NCBI GenBank assembly: GCA_000720375.1
Contig: JOAA01000023.1
Span: 114,647-178,646, forward strand
DNA: 64,000 nt
From: Rhodococcus rhodnii
GTDB lineage: Bacteria; Actinomycetota; Actinomycetes; Mycobacteriales; Pseudonocardiaceae
Direction: 5' to 3'
Shown: positions 52,372-59,507 of the stretch, one piece after another
Layout: the number at the start of each line of letters is the position of its first letter
Numbering within the stretch: the first letter of the stretch is position 1
Notes under the pieces: model-generated
What the model was told of the DNA's origin: nothing
Database searches by the model: none
Seen by the model: only the letters and a program-made list of their open reading frames with translations
Program-made: the position numbers and the translations under genes

Positions 52372-52643
52372 TTGGACAAGAGCGCTCGCTGGCTATGGGA
52401 GATCGTCATCGTGAACGGTGAGGTCGTTGCCGCCAAACAGATCGAGGTGCCCTCGACCGGCCCTTCCCGTCGATACTGGTGGCAGCATTTGGAAGACGAC
52501 ACCGGCATGCTGACCGACCAGTCACTCGAAATCGACCAGCCGGGCGTGCTGTCGGGACGCAGAGGGCACGGCACTCGGAGACCGGCTTACCCGAGAAGCT
52601 GCATGAGCGCCGAGCGAATGCTCGGGTTCGTAACCCCACCTGA
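52372..52643 (+). pseudogene. Probable decayed gene, no family recognised
   Basis: A frame starting around TTG 52372 reads LWEIVIVNGEVVAAKQIEVP and YWWQHLEDDTGMLTDQSLEI, plausible protein. Near 52560 it turns into low-complexity sequence, while the next frame continues HSETGLPEKLHERRANARVR and stops at 52641. This looks like one gene interrupted by an indel. Neither half is recognised. Confidence 0.35.
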
Positions 52644-52919
52644 CGTGAGCAAGAGCTTCACAGGTACCTCCACATTCACGCGCGGAAGGCTGACGTACCT
52701 GAAGACCAGGAACCAGGCCGGAACTCATCGTTGTTCGCGCATCAATCGTTTTGGCATGAGTGGCCGGTCATCTTCGGTGGCGGCTGAGGATTGCGCGGTA
52801 GACGGCCAGCGCGCCCAGGATGAGGCACGCATCGCTGACCAAGCCTCCGCACTCGGCGGCGAGATCGCAGGCCTGCTGAGGACTGGACAGACAGCTTTCA
52901 AGTCGGCCGGATCGTCAAG

Positions 52920-53960
52920 TCAGGTGAGGCTGCTGTACAGCGACAGATGGCGCTGAGCCGCGGCTTTCCAGGTGTACCCGGCGGCGAGTGAACGGCCGGC
53001 CTGAATGCGCTCGGGGTCGGGGACCGTCAGCGCGGACCGCATGGCGAAGGTGAGCGACGGGCCGAAGAGGGCGACTGAGCCGAACAGCTCACGAAACACA
53101 GGCAGGTCGCTGACCACCAGGGGAACGCCTGCCGCGAGGGCCTCCATGGCGGCAAGCCCGAAGCCCTCCTTTGTGGACGGGAACACGAACGCCGAAGCAC
53201 CGGCCACCAAGGAAGGCAGCACCTCGTGGGAGACCGGGCCCAGCACAACAGGTGAGCAGCCGAGCGAAGCGGCGCGTTTCTCCCAAGCGGCCCGGTAGTC
53301 GCGATAGTCGAACAAGGTCTCGCCACCCGCGATCACCAACTGTACATCCGGCATGCCGAGTTCCGCGTACGCCTCAAGCAACTCCAGCGAACCCTTGCGA
53401 GGTTCGATGCCGCCGACAGTCAGCACGTACCGGCCGAGCCGAGACCGCCAGGAGGTCCCATCGGCGGAAGCGAAACGAGCGTAGTCCACTCCGTTGGGAA
53501 TGACTGTCGCGTTGATCCCCCAGCCGGACGAGAGTTCCGCGGCCACCGCTGCCGAGACACAGATATGGGCGAACGGCCGCACAATGGCGCGTTCGTGGCA
53601 TTCGGCCAGCTCAGGCGTTGTGAAATTGTCGATGTGGTGCACGGTCCGCACGCAATGCGCGTAAGCGTTCGCGCTGATGCAGTCCTGAGCGTGCACGATG
53701 TCGTAGGAATCCGTGAAAGCGTCCCGGAGCACCGAGATCGACCGCAGAATCCGCGGCCCGACACCCTCGCCCTCAACTTCCGGGAACGGCACGAGCCGCA
53801 GCGAGACGGCAGGATCAACGGGCCGGAAAAACGAGGCGTCCCGGCCCAACGTCCACACTGTGACGTCCGCGCCCTCGGCAGCCAGGGCTTCGGCGAGCGC
53901 GAGCGTGTGCACCACGCCGCCGCGAGGTTTGGTGGAGTACGTCAGCAGAGCGATCTTCAC
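52920..53960 (-). CDS. MSMEG_0565-family glycosyltransferase (GT4)
   Basis: A 346-residue GT-B fold glycosyltransferase. It begins MKIALLTYSTKPRGGVVHTL and has the GT4 nucleotide-sugar region with VIPNGVDYARFASADG (about 175), YVLTVGGIEPRKGSLELLEAYAEL (in two parts), and the EGFGLAAMEALAAGVPLVVS motif with the E-x7-E pair (about 265). The GTG start at 53960 follows GGAGGT and overlaps the TGA of the nitrilase paralogue (GTGA). In the MSMEG_0565-0572 clusters of mycobacteria and other bacteria a glycosyltransferase of this family is a fixed member, so it presumably glycosylates the cluster product. Last gene of the eight-gene operon. Confidence 0.85.
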   Translation of the reverse strand: MKIALLTYSTKPRGGVVHTLALAEALAAEGADVTVWTLGRDASFFRPVDPAVSLRLVPFPEVEGEGVGPRILRSISVLRDAFTDSYDIVHAQDCISANAYAHCVRTVHHIDNFTTPELAECHERAIVRPFAHICVSAAVAAELSSGWGINATVIPNGVDYARFASADGTSWRSRLGRYVLTVGGIEPRKGSLELLEAYAELGMPDVQLVIAGGETLFDYRDYRAAWEKRAASLGCSPVVLGPVSHEVLPSLVAGASAFVFPSTKEGFGLAAMEALAAGVPLVVSDLPVFRELFGSVALFGPSLTFAMRSALTVPDPERIQAGRSLAAGYTWKAAAQRHLSLYSSLT

Positions 53961-54781
53961 CGATAGACCTCCGGTCTGCGTTCGGCGAGGTGGCTGAGCA
54001 CGCGCCTGGCCGTGGCGATCTCCGCGCCGACATCGAGCGATGCCGCCGCGATCCCGGCCTTCGACCAGGTCCGCGCCACGATGTCGCCGCCGGGACCGAC
54101 CACTTTGGCCTGGCCGAGGAACCGCATGCCGCCCATCGCCCCGGTCTGGTTGGACGACACCAGCACGACCTGGTTCTCCGCCGCCCGCGCGCAGTCGTAC
54201 AGGTCGAACAGCCGGGACTGGCGGTCCTGAGCCATCTTGGGAGCGCGGTTGGTGATGCTGGTCGGCCACGCGGACAGGCACGCGAGGATCTGCGCGCCGT
54301 CCAACGCCAAAGCCCTGGCCGATTCCGGGAACGTCTTGTCGTAGTCGATCAGCATGCCCAGCCGCCCGACCGGGGTGTCGAACGCCTCGAACCGGTCGCC
54401 GGCGGTGTACGCGGCCGCCTCGCCCGCGGGCTGGTGGACCTTGCGATGCCGCCCGAGCACGCCATCGCCGGTCACGCACACGGCCGCGTTGTACCTGTTC
54501 GACCCATCGGTCTCGCAGTAGCCGACACACACGACCATCTCCCCGGCCAGCACCGAGACCTTCCGGATCATCGGACCGTCCGGATCGAGCGCGGGCGGCA
54601 GCGTGTCCGGATCGGGATTGCGCAGGTCGGTGAGGTATCCGCCGAGTGCGGCGTCCGGCAGGACGAGCAGCCCGGTGCCGTCGCGGCGGGCGTGCTCGAT
54701 CAGCGTGGCGATCCGCTGCAGGTCGAAGTCCAGGTCACGGCCGAAGGCCGCGGCCACAGCACCGATACGTACAACACTCAC
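53957..54781 (-). CDS. Nitrilase-superfamily paralogue with altered catalytic residues
   Basis: A 274-residue carbon-nitrogen hydrolase fold protein, clearly a paralogue of its upstream neighbour. In the catalytic triad Glu-Lys-Cys of this superfamily, the Lys remains (GRHRKVHQP, Lys114), but the nucleophile position reads MLIDYDKTFPE with Asp146 where the neighbour has Cys, and the first Glu is Asp43 (LPDAALGGYL against LPEACLGGYL). The codon is GAC, a clean substitution. All other core segments (RYNAAVCVTGDGVLG, CLSAWPTSITNRAPKMAQDR, ENQVVLVSSNQTGAMGGMRF) are kept. It is most likely catalytically dead as a nitrilase and may be a regulatory or structural partner of the active copy. Its start overlaps the neighbour's stop (ATGA). 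Confidence 0.85.
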   Translation of the reverse strand: MSVVRIGAVAAAFGRDLDFDLQRIATLIEHARRDGTGLLVLPDAALGGYLTDLRNPDPDTLPPALDPDGPMIRKVSVLAGEMVVCVGYCETDGSNRYNAAVCVTGDGVLGRHRKVHQPAGEAAAYTAGDRFEAFDTPVGRLGMLIDYDKTFPESARALALDGAQILACLSAWPTSITNRAPKMAQDRQSRLFDLYDCARAAENQVVLVSSNQTGAMGGMRFLGQAKVVGPGGDIVARTWSKAGIAAASLDVGAEIATARRVLSHLAERRPEVYR

Positions 54782-55614
54782 CCCGGCATCATTTCGTGGC
54801 GGTCATAGGTCTCGGGCCTGCGGTCACGCAGGTGGCCCATCGAACGCCGGGCATCGGCCAGAGCCTTCGCCACGTCGAGCTCGGCGACCGCCATGCCTTC
54901 CGCCACGCCGGTGCCCGCCAGAATGTCGCCGCCGGGATCGACCACCTTGGCGCTGCCGACGAACCGCAACGACCCGAACGTGCCGGTCTGGTTGGCCGAG
55001 AGCCACACGATCTGGTTCTCCAGCGCCCTGGCCTGGTCGAACAGGTCGAACCGGCGTTTCCAGCGGTCCTGGGCGAGGCTGGGCGCGGGATTGGTGCTGC
55101 TGCCGGGCCACGCCGACACGCACACCCCGATCTGCGCGCCGTCCAGAGCCAGTGCCCGCGCGGACTCAGGGAAAGCCTTGTCGTAGCAGATCATCATGCC
55201 CAGCCGGCCGACCGGCGTATCGAACGCCCGGAACCCCTGCCCCGCGCCGTAGCTGGCGTCCTCGTTCAAGGGCTGATGCACTTTCCGGTGGTTGCCCAGC
55301 ACGCCGTCACCATTGACACAGACCACGCTGTTGTAGCGGACGTCGCCGTCCAGCTCGCAATACCCGGCCGCGATCACCATCTCCCCGGCCAGCGAGACCA
55401 GCCGCTTGATCTCCGGGCCGTCGATCGTCAGCGCGGGCGGCCCGTCGGCACTGCCGTCCAGAGTGGACAGATAGCCGCCGAGGCACGCCTCCGGCAGGGC
55501 GAGCAAGTGCACGCCGTCGATCCGGGCCGCGGCGACCAGCCGTTCGATCCTGGCGAAATCAGCGCTCAGGTCGCGATCGAACGGCGCCGCGACCGCAGCC
55601 ATCCGCACCTTCAT
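54778..55614 (-). CDS. Nit6803-like nitrilase (carbon-nitrogen hydrolase)
   Basis: A 278-residue nitrilase-superfamily enzyme with the full triad: Glu42 (LPEACLGGYL), Lys111 (GNHRKVHQP) and Cys143 (MMICYDKAFPE). In clusters of this kind the member is the Nit6803/Nit1C nitrilase, which hydrolyses nitriles to acids and ammonia or amides. The start is ATG 55614, at the ATGA overlap with the GNAT gene; longer starts run through that gene. It is followed directly by a paralogue with a dead active site. Cytosolic. The substrate is unknown; Nit1C has been linked to cyanide or nitrile use in other bacteria. Confidence 0.88.
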   Translation of the reverse strand: MKVRMAAVAAPFDRDLSADFARIERLVAAARIDGVHLLALPEACLGGYLSTLDGSADGPPALTIDGPEIKRLVSLAGEMVIAAGYCELDGDVRYNSVVCVNGDGVLGNHRKVHQPLNEDASYGAGQGFRAFDTPVGRLGMMICYDKAFPESARALALDGAQIGVCVSAWPGSSTNPAPSLAQDRWKRRFDLFDQARALENQIVWLSANQTGTFGSLRFVGSAKVVDPGGDILAGTGVAEGMAVAELDVAKALADARRSMGHLRDRRPETYDRHEMMPG

Positions 55615-57014
55615 GCTCGCCCCAATCCAGTGACCCCCGCCGGGAGTGCTTCGGTGATCTCCCCGTCCGGCCAACGCAAACCGACCCCTGTGCCCGCTGT
55701 CAGCTTGCCGCATTCGGCGCTGCGGGCCGGGCCGGCCCGCAACGGCGGGCCGCCCGCGGTGATCATGCCGAAGCCTGGGAAGCAGGTCAGCCAGTCGCCC
55801 ATCGCGGCAGCAGGCGGACGCGGAACAGCGGCCACGTCCAACACCGCCGCGCAACCGCTTGCCTCGGCGAGCATGCCCAGTGTGCCAACGATTCCGGCCA
55901 TCGAGACGTCCTTGGCGGCCGCCGGTCGAGCCTTGCCAACGCCGCGGATCATCGCAGCCAGGTCGGCTTTGGTCCGGCTGGATGTGGAATCCCATTGCCG
56001 CCCTGTGTATCCAGGACGCCAGCCACCGCCGGTGTCCACGGTCAACCGGACCCGCTGACCCGGCGAACCACCGCCACCGGGAACTGGATGCGAGGTTCTG
56101 CCCAGTGCGGTCACAGACAACGTCGCCGGCACACCGAACTGCGTATGGCCACCGAGAACAGGCACCCCATAGGCCTCGCTGGCCTGCCGCAGACCGGACA
56201 GCACTCGCGAAGCGAATGATCGGTCACGCGCGCCGATCGTATCCAGCAGACCGACCGGGTCGGCGCCCATCGCGGCCAGGTCGTTGACGTTGACCAGAAC
56301 CGAGCACCATCCGGCCCACTCGGGATCACGCTCCACCATGGACGGCAAGATCGCGTCGCATGCCGCCACAAGATCACTACCGGGTACTGGCACGCCGTCA
56401 TCGCCGACAAAACCGGGCCCGCCAGGGGCGATGGCGGTCAGCAGCGCGCCGAGATCACGTTTGGTCGCTGCCGCCAGCGCGGCGATTCTTCCTATCGGCC
56501 AACGCATCCGCACGTGCGGAGCGTCCGCCAGTGTCGTCTCCGCCAGCGGGGTCCAGCCGATTCGGGTGAACATCGCCTCGTTGCGTTTCTGCACGGTCGC
56601 CTCGAACCGGAGCGCGCCCGCCTGTTCGGCACGGGCGCACGCGGCACGGACCAGCGCTCCGCCGACGCCTCGGACGCCAGTGCGGGCGACGACCAGACGA
56701 CTGCCCTGCCACCACCCGAGATCCGGGCCGTCATCCACCGGACCCAGCCGCACCCCGCCGATCACCGGGCCCTCGTGAGACCGTGCCACCAGGATGACCG
56801 TGCGTGGATCTTCGTCGTAGTGATCCAGGTCGTCGTCGAACAACCCTTGTTCCTCGACGAAAACCCGCCGCCGCAGCGCACGGTACTCGGCCAGCGAGAC
56901 CCGGTCGGCACACTGTTCGATGTGGAACTCAGGACGCCGCTGCAACGACTGGCGGTCACCGAGCAGGATGAGCACATCGGTCTCTGCTCTGGGCTCGCCG
57001 TCGAACGCGATCAT
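55611..57014 (-). CDS. GNAT acetyltransferase fused to AIR-synthase-like domain
   Basis: A 467-residue two-domain protein. Residues 30-170 are a GNAT N-acetyltransferase (YRALRRRVFVEEQGLFDDD, RLVVARTGVRGVGGALVRAA with the acetyl-CoA loop RGVGGA, RNEAMFTRIGWTPLAETTL). Residues 175-450 resemble the PurM/AIR-synthase-type ATP-binding fold, with VLVNVNDLAAMGADPVGLLD, VPVLGGHTQFGVPATLSVTALG and WDSTSSRTKADLAAMIRG. In cyanobacteria the counterparts are separate genes (sll0786-like GNAT and sll0787-like AIR synthase-related); here they are one polypeptide, implying consecutive chemistry. It is coupled by ATGA to the nitrilase downstream and by a 3-nt gap to the radical SAM gene upstream. Confidence 0.85.
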   Translation of the reverse strand: MIAFDGEPRAETDVLILLGDRQSLQRRPEFHIEQCADRVSLAEYRALRRRVFVEEQGLFDDDLDHYDEDPRTVILVARSHEGPVIGGVRLGPVDDGPDLGWWQGSRLVVARTGVRGVGGALVRAACARAEQAGALRFEATVQKRNEAMFTRIGWTPLAETTLADAPHVRMRWPIGRIAALAAATKRDLGALLTAIAPGGPGFVGDDGVPVPGSDLVAACDAILPSMVERDPEWAGWCSVLVNVNDLAAMGADPVGLLDTIGARDRSFASRVLSGLRQASEAYGVPVLGGHTQFGVPATLSVTALGRTSHPVPGGGGSPGQRVRLTVDTGGGWRPGYTGRQWDSTSSRTKADLAAMIRGVGKARPAAAKDVSMAGIVGTLGMLAEASGCAAVLDVAAVPRPPAAAMGDWLTCFPGFGMITAGGPPLRAGPARSAECGKLTAGTGVGLRWPDGEITEALPAGVTGLGRA

Positions 57015-57017
57015 GCC

Positions 57018-58106
57018 TCACCCTCCCGCAGCTGGGAGCGCACTACAGGCGCCGCACGCGGCACATCCGGCTTCCTGTTGCGCACCAGTCATGTTCGCCC
57101 GCCGCAATAACTCAGCCACGCCCGAGGTGACGTACCGGACAAGATCCGGTGAGGGCGGAGCGACCCCGTCGCGCCGCGCGAGTGTGCCGAGCATCGGCCG
57201 GAACGGCACGACAAACGGATACACCCCACGCTCGACCAAGCGTTTGGCACCCGCGATCAGCTCATCGGGATCGTCACCAAGCCCGATCAGCAGATACGTG
57301 GAGACCTTGTTGTGACCGAAAACCCGCACGGCCTCATCCCACGCCGCCTCGTACTCACTCAGCGGAACCGTGGACTTACCCGGCATCCAGCGTTTTCGTA
57401 CGTCGTCGTCAAGAGACTCCACGTGGATACCGATAGCGGTAGCGCCGGCCGCGTACAGCTCGCCGATCACCGCGAGATCCTTCGGCGGCTCGATCTGGAC
57501 CTGGATCGGCAGGCCCGGCACCGCCCGCAGCACCGCGTCGACGCAGCGAACCAGGTTGCGGGCGCCGCGATCCGGACCCGCGGTGGTGCCGGTGGTCATC
57601 ACCATCTGTCTGATTCCGTCAAGACGCACCGCTGCCTCGGCGACTTCGGCGAGTTGAGCGGGCGTCTTGGCAGCCACGGTCGCACCGGACCGCAATGACT
57701 CCTCAATGGTGCAGAACCGGCAGCGCTGGTCCTCGACGTACCGGACGCAGGTCTGTACCACCGTGGTGGCCAGGACATCCGAGCCGTGCAGCCGCGCGAT
57801 CTGCTCGTAGGACACACCGTCCGCAGTGGACAGGTCGTAGAATCGGGGACGGTGAACGACCTGTAGGGTCAAGCCGGTGTCGCGGTCTCCGAGCATCACC
57901 CTGCCGTCGCGCACGACATAGGGACTGTCAGGATTCTGGGGCAGTGCCGCATTGGCACCGTCGACGAGCACATGACCGTCGTTGCTCGGCCCGGCGCCGT
58001 CCGGCCGCCGTACCGGCGCGTCCACGCGGACGCCGTGCAGTGCTATCTCGACCCGGGCGGCCAGTTTGTCCTTCTGTGTCGACTCTGGGTGGGTGCCAAT
58101 GCGCAC
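57018..58106 (-). CDS. MSMEG_0568-family radical SAM protein
   Basis: A 362-residue radical SAM enzyme. The cluster cysteines are Cys120, Cys129 and Cys132 (CVRYVEDQRCRFC), i.e. C-x8-C-x2-C rather than the standard C-x3-C-x2-C. SAM- and barrel-type segments follow: QMVMTTGTTAGPDRGARNLVR, IQVQIEPPKDLAVIGELYAAG, AIGIHVESLDDDVRKRW, YLLIGLGDDPDELIAGAKRL. The C-terminus has an extra Cys group, AGCAACGACSAL. The GTG start at 58106 has AAGGGG upstream and begins 9 nt after the stop of the Sll0783-family gene. In this gene family the chemistry has not been fixed; it acts with the nitrilase and GNAT-AIR proteins. Confidence 0.88.
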   Translation of the reverse strand: MRIGTHPESTQKDKLAARVEIALHGVRVDAPVRRPDGAGPSNDGHVLVDGANAALPQNPDSPYVVRDGRVMLGDRDTGLTLQVVHRPRFYDLSTADGVSYEQIARLHGSDVLATTVVQTCVRYVEDQRCRFCTIEESLRSGATVAAKTPAQLAEVAEAAVRLDGIRQMVMTTGTTAGPDRGARNLVRCVDAVLRAVPGLPIQVQIEPPKDLAVIGELYAAGATAIGIHVESLDDDVRKRWMPGKSTVPLSEYEAAWDEAVRVFGHNKVSTYLLIGLGDDPDELIAGAKRLVERGVYPFVVPFRPMLGTLARRDGVAPPSPDLVRYVTSGVAELLRRANMTGAQQEAGCAACGACSALPAAGG

Positions 58107-58115
58107 GCTGACCCC

Positions 58116-58628
58116 TTAGAACATGTAGGTGGAGTTGATGATCGCGCCCTTGCGGGAGTAGTGGATCAAGGCGTCCTGCACGTCCAGCGGATGCGTCGGG
58201 ATCACGCCCTCGATCAGGTCCTCCTCGCGGGCACCGTGCAGCGACAGGCCGAACCGGCAGCAGAACACCTTGCCGCCCTCGGAGATGAACGTCTTGAGCT
58301 GGTCGTTGATGTTCATCTCACCGGGGAACGCGGCGTTGCCGGTGGTCGGGAACCCGCGGGTGGCCAGGCAGTTGAGCGAGCCGGGGCCGTAGAAGTAGAT
58401 CGCCGCCTCGAAGCCCTTGCGCAACGCCCTGGTGGCCTGCAGGATCGCCACGAAGCTGACCGACGACTCGTGGGCGATCCCGTGCACCAGCGTGAAGTAG
58501 CTTTCGCCGTTCTCCGCCTGATAGTCCGGGAACACCTTCGTCCCGCCGTACAGCGTCGAACCTTCCGGCAGTGACGGGTGCGGGATCTCGTCGAGGCTCT
58601 GCTTTTCCAGATCGGTCAGGTCGGCCAT
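58116..58628 (-). CDS. MSMEG_0572/Sll0783-family nitrogen-starvation protein
   Basis: A 170-residue DsrE-like small protein: KVFPDYQAENGESYFTLVHG, FVAILQATRALRKGFEAAIYF, YGPGSLNCLATRGFPTTGNA and GGKVFCCRFGLSLHGAREED. It matches the Sll0783 family of Synechocystis (linked to nitrogen starvation) and MSMEG_0572. Cysteines at the positions of NCLA and FCCRF are conserved-looking. Start ATG 58628 follows AAGGAG. It sits inside the operon between the amidohydrolase and the radical SAM gene. Its biochemical role is unknown; DsrE-like folds often carry or transfer sulfur or bind metal. Confidence 0.88.
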   Translation of the reverse strand: MADLTDLEKQSLDEIPHPSLPEGSTLYGGTKVFPDYQAENGESYFTLVHGIAHESSVSFVAILQATRALRKGFEAAIYFYGPGSLNCLATRGFPTTGNAAFPGEMNINDQLKTFISEGGKVFCCRFGLSLHGAREEDLIEGVIPTHPLDVQDALIHYSRKGAIINSTYMF

Positions 58629-58641
58629 CGGAACTCCTTGC

Positions 58642-58669
58642 GGTCAATTAACACTGGTCAATTAACACT
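58642..58669. repeat. Perfect tandem 14-bp repeat upstream of the Sll0783-family gene
   Basis: GGTCAATTAACACT occurs at 58642-58655 and 58656-58669 without a gap. It contains the dyad-like core GTCAATTAAC and lies between the amidohydrolase stop (58682) and the next start (58628), so it could hold an internal promoter or a nitrogen-regulator site. It is also unusually A/T-rich for this window. Regulator unknown; the GlnR consensus is not matched convincingly. Confidence 0.6.
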
Positions 58670-58681
58670 GTGGGTGAGTGA

Positions 58682-59494
58682 TCAGCTGTAGAGCCGGTCG
58701 AAGGTGTCGTGGAACGCCAGCCGGGCCAGTTCGCCGCCGAACGCGGCGCGCAGCTTGGCCTGTTCGCTCGCATGGTCGCCCCACGGCTCGTCGCTGGCGA
58801 ACAGGATCCGGTCGTATCCCTGCTGGCGGCGGACGATCTCGGCGGCGAGCCACCGCGGCGCGAAGCCGATCGCCCACGACAGATCGGTGTAAACTTGCTT
58901 GCCCGCCTCGATCCAGTCGAAGAACCGGGAGCCGGCGAGCTTGATGTGCCCGCTCATCCCGCCGCCGAAATGCACCAGGTGTACCCGCACATCGTCGGCG
59001 TACCAATCGATCAGGTTCCCGACCTCGTCGATGTCGGACGCCGCGCCCGGCGAGGTGTGCACATGCACAACGAGATCGTTCTGCCGCGCGACGGCGAAGA
59101 TCTGGTCGAGCACCGGGCGACACGCCGGATCAGTAGCCTTGCCGCCCAACAGGAAGCTCAGTTTCAGCGCGCGGACACCGGGTTCGCCGGCCAGGGACAA
59201 CGCCTCGGCGGTCAGGTCCTCGTCGCTGGGTTTGGGAGAGACCCACAGCGCCGCCCGGATCCGGTCGTCCTTGGTGGCCGCCTCCACGCACAGTTCGTTG
59301 AAGGAGAAGGCGATTTCGGGGTCGGGAACGCCATAGTTCGGGATCACCAGCGCACGCTCGGTGCCTTCGGCGTCCATGTCGGCGATCAGGTCGTTGATCA
59401 TGGCTTTGGCGCAGATGTCCGGCCGGACCGGCGGCCCGCCGTAGAACGGGAACGACGGCAGCACACCAAGATGCCGGTGCGCGTCGAAGACCAT
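58682..59494 (-). CDS. Amidohydrolase family protein
   Basis: A 270-residue TIM-barrel amidohydrolase (amidohydrolase_2 type). The N-terminal metal motif is MVFDAHRHLGVLPSF (HxH as HRH), followed by a His in LVVHVHTSPGAASD and the Asp of ILFASDEPWGDHASEQ as ligand and base. Start ATG 59494 is chosen because GAAGGG precedes it; an upstream ATG at 59515 adds seven residues. It hydrolyses or decarboxylates a small carboxylate or amide, the substrate unknown. It lies between the flavin oxidoreductase and the Sll0783-family gene, 13 bp from the former; clusters of this type do not always include it. Confidence 0.85.
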   Translation of the reverse strand: MVFDAHRHLGVLPSFPFYGGPPVRPDICAKAMINDLIADMDAEGTERALVIPNYGVPDPEIAFSFNELCVEAATKDDRIRAALWVSPKPSDEDLTAEALSLAGEPGVRALKLSFLLGGKATDPACRPVLDQIFAVARQNDLVVHVHTSPGAASDIDEVGNLIDWYADDVRVHLVHFGGGMSGHIKLAGSRFFDWIEAGKQVYTDLSWAIGFAPRWLAAEIVRRQQGYDRILFASDEPWGDHASEQAKLRAAFGGELARLAFHDTFDRLYS

Positions 59495-59507
59495 GGCAAT
59501 GCCCTTC

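Noticed and set aside
58642..58669. Calling the tandem repeat a GlnR box
   Set aside because: The GTnAC-N6-GaAAC pattern at 11-bp spacing is not met; repeat unit is 14 bp, so I report it only as a repeat.
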